From Gemmataceae bacterium (GTDB lineage Bacteria; Planctomycetota; Planctomycetia; Gemmatales; Gemmataceae), in assembly GCA_028288765.1 (NCBI GenBank), contig JAQGHQ010000478.1, forward strand, positions 1-64,000: a stretch of 64,000 nucleotides of DNA, written 5' to 3'. The notes below the pieces were generated by a model. That model saw only the letters and a program-made list of their open reading frames with translations. It did no database searches and was not told the origin of the DNA. Numbering within the stretch: position 1 is the first letter of the stretch; each line of letters opens with the position of its first letter. Position numbers and translations under genes: made by a program. Of this stretch, positions 10,682-19,649 are shown piece by piece.

Positions 10682-12210
10682 CCAGCCGCCTACTCCTGGC
10701 CTGGCTACTCGCCGCCGTGGTCCTGACCGTCACCCCGACGACCGGGGCGGCCCAGCTGCTCGGCGAACGGGGGAACCCGGGGCGCCCGCTCGCCCTGTCC
10801 CTCGACGGGACGGAGATGTTCCAGTGGATGCTCCACGCACGGGACATCAAACCGCTGTCGATGAGCGAACTCCGCCGGCGGCTATCCAGCCGCGATTTCG
10901 GCGACGTGATCGTGATCGTCCTGGACGACCCCAACCGGGGCGCGGTGGAAGGCTGGGTGCCGATCGATCTGGCGTCCGTGGCGGTCGAGAGCGGCGGGGC
11001 CGTTCTGCTCGCGTCCGACTCCGAGCTCTCCCTGCAAAACCATTTTCGCCGGGGCCAGAATGTCATCGTGACGGGTGAGGAGGTTTATTGGCCGGGGTTC
11101 CCGGACGAGGCGGTCTGCTACCAGGGACAAACCATGTGTCCCTACGTCGTTCCCGCGCCTCCCCCGGATAAGCCTGGTCCGGAATGGGGTTTGTTCGCCG
11201 GCCTGGACCACCTCGCGACCAACCAGCCGAGCGCCCTCCGTCTCCTCTGGCGAGACGACTTCGCCGTCCCCCTCGCCGGCTTCCCGGGCGGGTGCATGAG
11301 CAGACCCAGGCGCCGGGCCCTCGACCCGGCCGTCTCCCCCTTCGCCGCGGGGAGTTCGGGCACCCACCCGGACACCGGCCACCCGTACCGGTTCCTCCTC
11401 CTCGCCGACCCGAGCGTGTTCATCAACCAGATGATGGTTTCCCTGCTCCCGGGTGAGGCGGCGGACAACGCCGCGTTCTCGAACCGGGTGGTGCAGTTCC
11501 TCCAGGAGGAGGACGGGCAGAGGAGGCGCCGGTACTGCCTGTTCATCCAAAACGGCCGGCTGATCGATCGGTTCGACGCGCTCGACGCGATCATGCGGCC
11601 GCCGCCGCCGCCGATCCCGATGCCCAACCTGGACAAGATGCAGGACAAGATCGTCGACGCCGCGAACCAGATCGTCGACAAACTCCAGGAGAACGACGTC
11701 CCGAACACGGCCGCCCGGCGGGTCCTCCGCGACGTGGGCCTCGGCGCCCTTCTCGTGATCGGGTTCTGGTTGCTGTGGTACGTGATGCGGGTCGTGTGGC
11801 GGTTCCGGCAGCCGACGAACACCCCCCCCGCCCCACCTGAGGGGCGGAGTAAGAGCCGGCCCGGAAATACCGCCCCGCCTGCGGGCATCTTCGACCGCCG
11901 GCAGCGGGAACTGCTTCGCCGGAACAACCTGTTCGAGCCGGTCCGGGCCGCGGTCCGGGAAATGTTTACCGTCGCTGGCGCCCCAGCCGACGCCGGCCCG
12001 AAACTACCGCGGATCGTGATGGCCGACACGCTCCGCCGGACCGACTCACTCCGCAAAGCCCTGGCCGACTTGTGGAAGATCGGATACGGCGCCCCTATTG
12101 TAGTGACGGTACATCAGTGGACCGGGCTCGAACCCCTGTTCGAGCGGGTGCGACAGGCTCACGCGGACGGGAAGTGGCGGTTCGTGGCGGCAGAAGGGGG
12201 CGAGGCATGA
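10678..12210 (+). CDS. DUF4350-like membrane protein
   Basis: A 510-residue protein with a signal peptide (LLLAWLLAAVVLTVTPTTGAAQ), a large extracytoplasmic domain resembling the DUF4350 region of MoxR-cluster proteins (VVESGGAVLLASD-like sequence near residue 105), a single transmembrane helix near residues 352-375 (GALLVIGFWLLWYVMRVVW) and a cytoplasmic tail of about 130 residues. Position and topology match the DUF4350 component that normally accompanies DUF4129, MoxR and DUF58. It is translationally coupled on both sides through ATGA overlaps. The function is inferred only from the cluster. Confidence 0.68.
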   Translation: MTSRLLLAWLLAAVVLTVTPTTGAAQLLGERGNPGRPLALSLDGTEMFQWMLHARDIKPLSMSELRRRLSSRDFGDVIVIVLDDPNRGAVEGWVPIDLASVAVESGGAVLLASDSELSLQNHFRRGQNVIVTGEEVYWPGFPDEAVCYQGQTMCPYVVPAPPPDKPGPEWGLFAGLDHLATNQPSALRLLWRDDFAVPLAGFPGGCMSRPRRRALDPAVSPFAAGSSGTHPDTGHPYRFLLLADPSVFINQMMVSLLPGEAADNAAFSNRVVQFLQEEDGQRRRRYCLFIQNGRLIDRFDALDAIMRPPPPPIPMPNLDKMQDKIVDAANQIVDKLQENDVPNTAARRVLRDVGLGALLVIGFWLLWYVMRVVWRFRQPTNTPPAPPEGRSKSRPGNTAPPAGIFDRRQRELLRRNNLFEPVRAAVREMFTVAGAPADAGPKLPRIVMADTLRRTDSLRKALADLWKIGYGAPIVVTVHQWTGLEPLFERVRQAHADGKWRFVAAEGGEA

Positions 12211-13223
12211 GTGCGGTCCCGTCGGCGAACTACAACACCCCGTCCGGTCATCCGCCGTCGTCGAACACCCAGCCGGCCCGCGAGCTCGCTTCTCAGGCCA
12301 GGGAGATGTTGCAGAAAGTGACCGCCGAGGTGGCCCGTGTGGTCGTCGGGGCCGAATCGGTCACGCAACAGCTGTTGATCGCCCTCCTCGCGGGCGGCCA
12401 CGTGTTACTGGAAGGCGTCCCGGGGGTCGCCAAGACCACCCTCTCGAAAGTATTCGCCCGGCTGCTGGGGTGCCAGTACCAGCGGGTCCAGTTCACCCCG
12501 GACCTGCTCCCGTCGGACGTCACCGGGACGTCGATCCTGGACCGGAACGCGAACGACTTCGTTCTCCGGAAGGGGCCGATCTTCACGCAGGTGCTGCTCG
12601 CGGACGAGATCAACCGGGCGCCGGCGAAGACGCAGGCCGCGCTCCTGGAGGCGATGCAGGAACACCAGGTGACGGTGGACGGGCAGTCCCTCCGGCTCCC
12701 CCTCCCCTTCCTCGTCCTGGCGACCCAGAACCCGATCGAACAGGAAGGCGTGTACCGCCTCCCGGAAGCCCAGCTCGACCGGTTCCTCCTCCGGGTCGAG
12801 ATGGGCTACCCGGGGTTCGGCCACGAGGTCAACCTGTTGAAACTCCACAGCCGCCCGGCCGTGGAGGTGCAGCCGATGTTCACCCCGGAAATGATCCTCG
12901 GGCTCCAGTCGAAGCTCCAGCACGTGTACGGCGACGACGCCCTGTACGAATACATCGTCCAGCTCGCCGAGGAGAGCCGGGGGCACGCCGACGTCGCCCT
13001 CGGGGCGAGCCCGCGGGCGGCCCTGAACATGCTCAAGTGCGCGCGGGCCCGGGCCGTCCTGGAGGGCCGACACTACTTCACCCACGAGGACGTCCAGGCG
13101 ATCGCGTACGGGGTGCTCGGGCACCGGCTGATCCTCCGCCCGGAGGCCGAGATCGAGGGGAAACGGGTCGCCGACGTGGTCCGCGAAGTCCTCGCCGCCG
13201 TCCGGGTGTTCGACGTGGAGTAG
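12207..13223 (+). CDS. MoxR family AAA ATPase
   Basis: A 338-residue AAA+ ATPase. Walker A is GVPGVAKTT with K76; Walker B is LLADEIN with D133-E134; the sensor 1 region (VLATQNPIEQEGVYRLPEAQLDRF) and the C-terminal AAA lid are intact. MoxR proteins act as chaperones, usually with VWA or DUF58 partners, for maturation of protein complexes. The DUF58 gene follows after 206 bp and the VWA protein at 428-2137 is another possible partner. The ATG overlaps the previous stop. Confidence 0.94.
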   Translation: MSAVPSANYNTPSGHPPSSNTQPARELASQAREMLQKVTAEVARVVVGAESVTQQLLIALLAGGHVLLEGVPGVAKTTLSKVFARLLGCQYQRVQFTPDLLPSDVTGTSILDRNANDFVLRKGPIFTQVLLADEINRAPAKTQAALLEAMQEHQVTVDGQSLRLPLPFLVLATQNPIEQEGVYRLPEAQLDRFLLRVEMGYPGFGHEVNLLKLHSRPAVEVQPMFTPEMILGLQSKLQHVYGDDALYEYIVQLAEESRGHADVALGASPRAALNMLKCARARAVLEGRHYFTHEDVQAIAYGVLGHRLILRPEAEIEGKRVADVVREVLAAVRVFDVE

Positions 13224-13429
13224 CAGCTCTCCGCCCCCAGGGCTCACGCCCCGGGCTACTATCTACCGCCCCGGTGGGGCGGAAGAGAGTGCCGGCGACC
13301 CCTTCGAGGCCCTCCGGGATCGCCCGACAGGTTCCGCCAGTTCGATTTTTCGCCCTTTCCCTCTCGGGGTGAGAGGGCCATCGAGCGGTCTCCGTTCCGG
13401 TTCACCAGCGACCCGAGAATTCACCCTTC
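13224..13429. other. Gap inside the MoxR cluster
   Basis: A 206-bp stretch interrupting an otherwise overlapping gene string. It contains GC-rich short inverted sequences such as CCCCAGGGCTCACGCCCCGGG at 13235-13255 and a mirrored GCCCCGGTGGGGC near 13269-13282. It could hold a hairpin or an internal promoter for the downstream genes. Confidence 0.45.
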
Positions 13430-15481
13430 ATGCTCACCTCTCGCGGCTGGTGGTTTCTGGCAATCGACGCCTTCCTCCTGGTGCTGGGGGCGGTGGTCCT
13501 GCCCAATTACACCGTCGTCCCGGCCATCCTGGCGCTCACCCTGCTCGCCTGGTTCGCGGCCGAATGGGTCATGTTCCAGGTGCGGGTGAACGCCGCGGTC
13601 TCGCGCCTGAAGGTGACCCGCCGGGTGGTCCAGGGTGGACGGGACGTGCCGATGGTCTGGGCCGGGCTCGCGTTCGAGGTCCGCGTGCGAGTCCACCACG
13701 ACGGCCCGGTCCGCGTCCCGTTCGCGCTCTTCGAAGACCGACTCCCCCAGGCCGCCGAACTGGTCGCCGGCGACCCCCGGGAGTTCGCCCACCTGGCCGC
13801 CGACGAAGAGGCCCGGATCGACTACACGCTCAAGGGCCCGGCCACCGGCGTCCTCCGGTTCGAGGGGGTACGGGTCAGGGTGGCGGACCTGCACGGCTTC
13901 TTCTACCACCGGGCGTTCCTCCGCGACGAGATCGAGTACCTGATTCTCCCGCCGCTCACGGACGACGAGGGCCGCCAGCGCGCGGACAAGCGGTTCAACA
14001 CCCTTCCGCCGCCGGGGATCCACCGGCTCCGCCGGCCCGGCTCCGGCGGCGAACTCCTCGACCTCCGCGACTACCGCCCCGGCGACCCGCCGAAGATGAT
14101 CGCGTGGAAGGCTTCCGCCCGCCGCGACCGGCTCATCACCAAGGAGTACGAGAGCGACGTGCCGGTCCGGTGCGTGCTGTTCCTCGACACGTCGGAGGGG
14201 ATGCGGCTCGGCCCCCCCGGACACACGCCCCTGACGCGGATGGCGGCGGTCGCGTCCGGCGTGGCCCAGGCCGCCGCCGGCAACCGCGACCTCGTCGGGC
14301 TGACGACGTTCGGCGAGGACGCGGCGAAGGGGACTTCGCCGGCGCGGACGAAGCTCCACATGATCGACATGCTGCGCCGGCTCGCCGAGGCCGCCGCTCT
14401 CCAGCCTGGGACCACCGGGGTCCCGCCCGAACAGCTGACCGGCCGCGCGTTCCCGCTCGCGGTCGAGTTATACCCGGAGCTCATGACCAGGCGGACGAAC
14501 TCGATGCCCCTCGGTCGGCTCTGGATCCCGCTCCTCGACCGGGGGTGGGGGTGGATCGTTCTCTTCGCCTTTCTTTACCCCTGGCTTTTGATCGGGTCGA
14601 TCTTCAACGCCCCGCGGTGGTTCTGGAAACCGTGGGTGGAGGGGATGGCAGTCGTCGCCGAGGGGATTACCCGCCACAAGGGCGGGACGTGGGTCAACTT
14701 CCTCATCCTGATGTACATCCCGGTCCTGATCGGGGGGCTGGTCTGGCTCATCTACGGCATCCGCGGGTGGTTCGGGGAGCGGCGGACCCAGCTCACCCGC
14801 CGGAAGCAGCTGGCCGCCCTGTTCGCCCTCCGCGACGGGACCGGCCCCGGCGGGATCGAGCGGTTGATCCACGACGACGAGGCGTACGCCGAACGGGTCG
14901 GGAGGTTCCTCAACGAGCGGCAAATTCGGGTCCCCATCCCCTTATACGACGACCGCGGGCACTATCGATACCGGTGTGCGGGGAAGACGGCGGTTCTGGC
15001 CGACGCGCTGGTGCGGGCGGTCGGCCGGGCGCGGGACAATGAGCTCTACGTGATCCTCGCCGACCTCGCGGAGCTGGGCCCCGATCTCGCCCCGCTTCTG
15101 AAGGCCGCGCGGGTCGCGCGGGCCCGGCACCATCAGGTGATGGTGATCGTCCCCTGGCCCGCCGACGTGCCCCCGCCCGACGACAAGCCGAGGACCGAGC
15201 CCGTCGCCCCGCCCGACGACAGCCCGATGGACCGGCTGCCCTGGGAGAAATCGAAAAAGAAGCCACGGAAACACCGCCCCGTGACCCCGATCGACCGGAC
15301 GGCCCGGTTGCTCCCGGTCATCCAGGCGGCACTCACCAGGCAGTACCACGAGGGGTTCCGGAAGCTCCGGCGGTCACTCGGGCAGGTCGGGGCCACGGTG
15401 GTCCGGGTGAACGAAGGCGACCCGGTGCAAGTCGTGCTGGACCGGCTGGACCGGCTACGGGGGATGCGGAGTCGCCGATGA
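13430..15481 (+). CDS. DUF58 domain membrane protein
   Basis: A 683-residue protein. Two hydrophobic segments at the N-terminus (residues 7-45) anchor it. The DUF58 core follows, with its signature ELLDLRDYRPGDPPKMIAWKASAR near residues 206-229, then a degenerate VWA-like strand (CVLFLDTSEGM) and two further transmembrane segments around residues 375-390 and 420-440. The long hydrophilic C-terminus is unusual: most DUF58 proteins are about 300-450 residues. It probably works with the upstream MoxR ATPase. The stop overlaps the next ATG. Confidence 0.85.
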   Translation: MLTSRGWWFLAIDAFLLVLGAVVLPNYTVVPAILALTLLAWFAAEWVMFQVRVNAAVSRLKVTRRVVQGGRDVPMVWAGLAFEVRVRVHHDGPVRVPFALFEDRLPQAAELVAGDPREFAHLAADEEARIDYTLKGPATGVLRFEGVRVRVADLHGFFYHRAFLRDEIEYLILPPLTDDEGRQRADKRFNTLPPPGIHRLRRPGSGGELLDLRDYRPGDPPKMIAWKASARRDRLITKEYESDVPVRCVLFLDTSEGMRLGPPGHTPLTRMAAVASGVAQAAAGNRDLVGLTTFGEDAAKGTSPARTKLHMIDMLRRLAEAAALQPGTTGVPPEQLTGRAFPLAVELYPELMTRRTNSMPLGRLWIPLLDRGWGWIVLFAFLYPWLLIGSIFNAPRWFWKPWVEGMAVVAEGITRHKGGTWVNFLILMYIPVLIGGLVWLIYGIRGWFGERRTQLTRRKQLAALFALRDGTGPGGIERLIHDDEAYAERVGRFLNERQIRVPIPLYDDRGHYRYRCAGKTAVLADALVRAVGRARDNELYVILADLAELGPDLAPLLKAARVARARHHQVMVIVPWPADVPPPDDKPRTEPVAPPDDSPMDRLPWEKSKKKPRKHRPVTPIDRTARLLPVIQAALTRQYHEGFRKLRRSLGQVGATVVRVNEGDPVQVVLDRLDRLRGMRSRR

Positions 15482-16434
15482 ACAGCCAAGACAATAAGCC
15501 TGCCAAAGACCGTCGGGCAGACATTCCGCCCCCGCCCGACGACATCGAGGTGGAGGCGGAATCGCCTCCGCCGGACCCGGACTCGCTCCGCGCGATGTTT
15601 CAGGATCCCGGTGTCCGGAACTACCTCTTCGCCGGGTTGGCTGCGCTGGCCATGGTGTTCGTGACTCTCTTCCAGAAGGGGGTCGACCCGGTCGGCGGCG
15701 TCCTGCTCGTCGTGGTCGGCGGTGCCGGGATGGTTCTCCGCTGGCCGGCGTCGCCTCACTTTTTCCTGCTCATTCTGCTCTGGTTCCTTATCTTTCCATT
15801 CGGCCTCCCGCCGCCCGACGAGAACCCGTTCGAGCTCGAGGACGGGCGGCTCCGGGTCGCCGATATCTTGCTGGCGGCCTCGGTGGTTGTGTTCCTCGCG
15901 TCCAACTACCGGCTCATCGGGCTGACCACGCAGGCGCTACCCTTCGAGCAGCGGTATCCGGCCAAGAGCCAGAAGCCGATCCGCCGGCCCCCGGAATTGA
16001 TCCGCCCGGGCGAGATCGCCAGGCTCCTGTACCTCACTGCCGGGGTCGCGCTCGCGGGCCAGCTCGTCTGGCTGTTCGTCACGAGTGTGGAACTGGACGA
16101 CGCGGGGACCATTCCGCTCCGCCTGGTGGACGTCCGGCAGAGGTTCCGGCGGGGCCCCTCGGACGGGATGCCCCCGGCGCTGAATCGGTTCATCCTCGTC
16201 TCCGGGCTCGTGTTCTTCGGCACCCTGCTCGCCCGGCTGGTGTTCGGGTACTGGCGGCTGCGGATCATGAGCCCGGCCGAGGGAGGGATGCTCCTGCAGG
16301 ACGCGGCGTGGGATGAGACCCGGCGGGAACAGATGCGGGTGGCGCGGTGGCGGGCCTGGGGCTGGCGGCGGGCGGCCGAGCAGGACGAGGCGGCGAAACG
16401 GGCGGACCAGTCGGAAAGGGGGCGGCCGAGATGA
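15478..16434 (+). CDS. Polytopic membrane protein, unknown
   Basis: A 318-residue protein with an acidic, proline-rich cytoplasmic N-terminus (about 45 residues), about six transmembrane helices (near 48-66, 70-86, 92-110, 128-145, 185-205 and 240-258) and a basic tail rich in Arg, Trp and Ala. It is locked into the MoxR/DUF58 cluster by 4-bp overlaps on both sides, so it is very likely a subunit of the same assembly system. No family is recognised. Confidence 0.72.
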   Translation: MNSQDNKPAKDRRADIPPPPDDIEVEAESPPPDPDSLRAMFQDPGVRNYLFAGLAALAMVFVTLFQKGVDPVGGVLLVVVGGAGMVLRWPASPHFFLLILLWFLIFPFGLPPPDENPFELEDGRLRVADILLAASVVVFLASNYRLIGLTTQALPFEQRYPAKSQKPIRRPPELIRPGEIARLLYLTAGVALAGQLVWLFVTSVELDDAGTIPLRLVDVRQRFRRGPSDGMPPALNRFILVSGLVFFGTLLARLVFGYWRLRIMSPAEGGMLLQDAAWDETRREQMRVARWRAWGWRRAAEQDEAAKRADQSERGRPR

Positions 16435-16784
16435 GCTACTGGGTGCGAGAGATCGCCGGCTGGGTGTTGATCGTGATCGGCCTGTGCGCCTTCTACCAGG
16501 CGTACGATATGCTAATGAGAAAGCGAGTATTCGAGGCGGCCCCGATGACGTTCATCGGGTTTGTCGTGTTCCGGGGTGGGATTCACCTGTTGAAGGTCGC
16601 CGTTGCCGCACAGGCGGCCCGGGGCCTTGTGAACACCGTGACCCAGCCGCCGCGGCGGCCGCGAGCCGCCGCCAAGCCGATCGGCCCGACCCCGGCGAAA
16701 ACCGTCCTGCCCGGCCCGCAGCACACCCGCCCGCCGCGCGACGCGGCCGGCGCGGGGCGCGGAGTCCACCGGGCCCGGGAGTAA
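16431..16784 (+). CDS. Small membrane protein, unknown
   Basis: A 117-residue protein beginning MSYWVREIAGWVLIVIGL. Two hydrophobic segments (residues 8-24 and 40-60) are followed by a basic Pro/Ala-rich cytoplasmic tail of about 50 residues. The ATG overlaps the previous stop, which argues that it is real and belongs to the MoxR/DUF58 cluster. No family recognised. Confidence 0.7.
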   Translation: MSYWVREIAGWVLIVIGLCAFYQAYDMLMRKRVFEAAPMTFIGFVVFRGGIHLLKVAVAAQAARGLVNTVTQPPRRPRAAAKPIGPTPAKTVLPGPQHTRPPRDAAGAGRGVHRARE

Positions 16785-16793
16785 CGGGACGCC

Positions 16794-17498
16794 ATGCCGG
16801 AGTGGATCCACCCGGGCATCCGGGCGGTGTTCTTCGACGCCGTCGGCACCCTCCTCTTCCCGGAGCCGTCGGCCCTCGCGGTTTACGCCGACCTGGTCCG
16901 ACGGTCCGGCCACGACGTGTCCGAAGCGGAGATCCGCGAGCGGTTCGTAGCGGCCTACCGGGCCCAGGAGGAGGCGGACCGCGCGGCGGGCTGGGCGACG
17001 TCGGAGGAGCGGGAGAGGGAGCGGTGGCACCGGATCGTCACCACAACCCTCCGCGGCGTTCCCGACCCCGACGCCTGCTTCCGCGAGCTGTTCGACCACT
17101 TCTCCCGACCCACGGCCTGGCGGCTCGCTCCAGGCGCTGAGAACGTGATCGGGGCGTTGACCCGGCGCGGGCTGACCCTGGGCCTGGGCACGAACTACGA
17201 CGCCCGGGTGTGGCCGGTCCTCGACGGGTTCCCGGCCCTCGATCCGTTGCGACCGAGGGTGGTCGTCAGTGCCGCGGTCGGGTTTCGAAAACCGGCAACC
17301 GGGTTCTTCCGAGAAGTCATCCGGACGGCCGGCTGCGGGCCCCACGAGATGCTGTTCGTGGGGGACGACATCGACAACGACTACGAGGGTGCGTCCGCGG
17401 CGGGGCTCGACGCGGTCCTCTTCGACAGGCAGGACCGCGTCCCCCTGGTCCGCAACCGCATCAACAGACTCACCGAATTGATCGACCCTCCGGGATGA
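16794..17498 (+). CDS. HAD-like hydrolase
   Basis: A 234-residue haloacid-dehalogenase superfamily protein, subfamily IA, with an alpha-helical cap. Motif I is F-F-D15-A-V-G-T19, where the second aspartate of phosphatases is a valine, as in a branch of HAD-IA proteins resembling HDHD3. Motif II lies at LGLGTNYD, the motif III lysine in GFRKPATG, and motif IV in FVGDDIDND. It starts 10 bp after the small membrane protein and is the last gene of the cluster. The substrate is unknown and classical phosphatase activity may be weak. Confidence 0.85.
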   Translation: MPEWIHPGIRAVFFDAVGTLLFPEPSALAVYADLVRRSGHDVSEAEIRERFVAAYRAQEEADRAAGWATSEERERERWHRIVTTTLRGVPDPDACFRELFDHFSRPTAWRLAPGAENVIGALTRRGLTLGLGTNYDARVWPVLDGFPALDPLRPRVVVSAAVGFRKPATGFFREVIRTAGCGPHEMLFVGDDIDNDYEGASAAGLDAVLFDRQDRVPLVRNRINRLTELIDPPG

Positions 17499-17504
17499 CC
17501 GGCC

Positions 17505-18773
17505 TCACGCCCGTTTCGCGGCGAGGTCTTCCATGACCGCCTGCGCGGCCCGGAACCCGCTGCTCATGGCCCCGTCGATCGAGGCGTTGTCCCGGTGGTC
17601 CCCGCAGACGTACAGCCCGGGCAGGAGCCGGACCGGCCGGTGCCACGGGTTAAGCTTCCCGGCCGTCTGGTCCGGGAGGGCGTGAGGGATGCGGTAAACG
17701 CGGAGCAGCTGCCAGCCGGATACTGCCGCTCCGAACCAGCCGGTGAGCTGGGCACGGGCCTGGTGGTCGAGTTCGGTATCGGCATCGGGTGGAACGCCGA
17801 TTACCGCCGCCGCAATGAGCGCCTTCCCGGGCGGCGCATAGCCCGGCGAGACGTTCGACATCACCGCCACGTGGTTCACCGGGCCCTGCCCTTCCCCGTC
17901 GAGCATCAGGATCGGCCCGGCCACAGGCGCGCGGTCGGAGGCGTAGTAGAGTGTCACGGTTCCGTTCGAACCGGGGTCGGCCAGTTCTCGCCCGAGGAGC
18001 CTGGCGGCCGCGGGGCCGTCGGTCGCCACGACCACCGCGCGAGCCCGGGCGCGACCTCGGCCCGCGATGGTCACTTCGCGGTGGCCGATCGACTCGACCT
18101 GAGTGTTGAGCTGAACCGATCCGGGCGGCAGTCGCGCGGCGATCTGGTCCGGGATGCTTTGCATGCCGAGGGCGGGAACGGCCCCCAATCCCTCGGCGAC
18201 CATCCGGAAGACGAACCGAAAGAACCGGCTGGACGTCGCCAGCTGGTTTTCCAGGAACATACCGCCGAAGAACGGGCGGAAGAACCGGTCGATCATCACC
18301 GGACTGAACGACCCGTTCCACCGGAGGAGGTCGAGCGTGAGCCGCTCGTCCTTCGCGATCTGCTGATCCAGTCGGCCGCGGTCGATCTCCCAGAAGAGAC
18401 GAATCAGCCGCAGCTTGTCCCGGGTGCTGCCGACGTGGTTGAATAGCGACCAGACCGACCCCGCCGGTTCCGCGCGGGGGTCCGCGACGCGGTGAAACTT
18501 CCCCCCGACCCGGACCAGGGCGGCCCGGGTGAACGGCTTCAGGTCCAGGGCGTCGAGGTCGAGAACGCGGCGGCCTTCGGGGTATGCCGTGAGGTAAATC
18601 TGGAACCCGCGGTCGAGCCGGTAGCCGTCCACGAGGTCCGTCCGGACCCGCCCGCCGACGCCGTCCGCTGCTTCGAGGATGCGGAAGCTGATTCCGCACT
18701 CGGCCAGCCGCTTCCCGCAGCATAGCCCGGCGAGCCCCGCCCCGACGACCAACACGTCCGGGTTCTCGGTCAT
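17505..18773 (-). CDS. FAD-dependent amine oxidoreductase
   Basis: A 422-residue flavoprotein with the dinucleotide-binding motif VVG11-A-G-L-A-G16 and the GG doublet at GVGGRVRTD. The C-terminal FAD motif is GLYVCGDHRDNASIDGAMSSG. It resembles protoporphyrinogen oxidase and phytoene desaturase type proteins, but many family members have unassigned substrates. The ATG at 18773 overlaps the stop of the upstream membrane protein by 4 bp, so a longer frame upstream was rejected. The two genes are coupled. Confidence 0.88.
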   Translation of the reverse strand: MTENPDVLVVGAGLAGLCCGKRLAECGISFRILEAADGVGGRVRTDLVDGYRLDRGFQIYLTAYPEGRRVLDLDALDLKPFTRAALVRVGGKFHRVADPRAEPAGSVWSLFNHVGSTRDKLRLIRLFWEIDRGRLDQQIAKDERLTLDLLRWNGSFSPVMIDRFFRPFFGGMFLENQLATSSRFFRFVFRMVAEGLGAVPALGMQSIPDQIAARLPPGSVQLNTQVESIGHREVTIAGRGRARARAVVVATDGPAAARLLGRELADPGSNGTVTLYYASDRAPVAGPILMLDGEGQGPVNHVAVMSNVSPGYAPPGKALIAAAVIGVPPDADTELDHQARAQLTGWFGAAVSGWQLLRVYRIPHALPDQTAGKLNPWHRPVRLLPGLYVCGDHRDNASIDGAMSSGFRAAQAVMEDLAAKRA

Positions 18774-19192
18774 GGACTGTCCGTGCGAATGCGGTAGCTG
18801 TGACGCAGGATCATGGCGAACGGGGCCCACCAGACCAGGTCGTTCGGGATGATCGTGAAGAGCCCTTCCGGCCGCGTCTGCCCCAGAAGCACGCCGAAGA
18901 CCATTCCGATCGGGCCGAACAGCTTCCCGAGCAACCCGACGAGTACGAGCGGCCAGTGCCTCACCGGGTCCCGGGCGGCGATGAGGTAGCCGATACCGTA
19001 CACGCCGACGATCATCCCGATGCACTGCCAGAGCTGGGGGTAGTGCAGCGGCTTGGAGGGGTCTTCCATCCCGGAGTAATAGAACGAGACGGCCGGGAAC
19101 ACGATCGTCCAGGCACCCCAGGCGAGGTTATAAACGCCTGCGAAAGTGAGGACGACACCCATCCACTTCGGACACGGGCGAACCTGTCGCAT
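18770..19192 (-). CDS. Small four-helix membrane protein
   Basis: A 140-residue protein with four hydrophobic segments, near residues 13-32, 55-72, 78-95 and 110-128. It starts at an ATG five bases after GAGGTG. The conserved-looking YPQLWQCIGMIVGVYGIGY stretch suggests a known but unnamed planctomycete membrane family. The 4-bp overlap with the FAD oxidoreductase implies a shared function, perhaps an electron-transfer or lipid-modifying pair. Confidence 0.75.
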   Translation of the reverse strand: MRQVRPCPKWMGVVLTFAGVYNLAWGAWTIVFPAVSFYYSGMEDPSKPLHYPQLWQCIGMIVGVYGIGYLIAARDPVRHWPLVLVGLLGKLFGPIGMVFGVLLGQTRPEGLFTIIPNDLVWWAPFAMILRHSYRIRTDSP

Positions 19193-19283
19193 GACACCTC
19201 GACATCTGGGTGAACTTACAAAGTATCGCGTAGGTGTTGATCTTCCAAACGACCAGGCCGTGCGTGTCAACGGACGGTCCCGT

Positions 19284-19317
19284 GGGCGACCCGGCCACCG
19301 GGGTGTCCGGGTCGCCC
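19284..19317. terminator. Strong hairpin, possible terminator
   Basis: A perfect 11-bp inverted repeat (19284-19294 and 19307-19317) with a 12-nt loop. On the plus strand it is followed by TTTC, a weak T-tract. It lies between the membrane protein's 5' side and the leuA 3' side. On the leuA strand no T-run follows, so it may act as an RNA 3'-end stabiliser or as a terminator of antisense transcripts. Apart from this hairpin and the palindrome at 19457-19530, 19193-19649 holds nothing recognisable. Confidence 0.4.
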
Positions 19318-19456
19318 TTTCGAGGCTACGACCGGGAAAACTTCACCGACCTGGACGGCGGTCCCGGCTATCCCCGAGGTCGTAACCGGCCGGGCATTCC
19401 TCCCCGGGTTCGAAGGGGCCATTTCCTCGTGGAACCGGTGTTTGGGACTGGGTGCC

Positions 19457-19530
19457 AGCACCGGTCTGGAGACCGGCGCCACGAGGACGGAATGGGTTCC
19501 CCTCGTGGCACCGGTCTCCAGACCGGTGCT
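19457..19530. repeat. Palindromic repeat, 30-bp arms
   Basis: Arms at 19457-19486 and 19501-19530 are inverted copies with one mismatch, around a 14-bp loop. Each arm contains its own inner palindrome (CACCGGTCTCCAGACCGGTG). It is downstream of leuA and could terminate or stabilise its mRNA. It has the design of the element at 1-122 but an unrelated sequence. Confidence 0.8.
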
Positions 19531-19649
19531 GCTACGGCGGTCCGGAGACCTGGATCGTCGGTGAAGAACCGAACTGCCCGCGAGCCCGACCGGTTACACC
19601 CTGTTCTCGGACGCGGCTGACGAACCGGGTGTCCTCGAACGTGCCCGGG

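Noticed and set aside
16794-17498. Pseudo-enzyme call for the HAD protein based on the missing second Asp
   Set aside because: DAVGT is a recurring variant in intact HAD-IA proteins, so the residue change alone does not show loss of activity.
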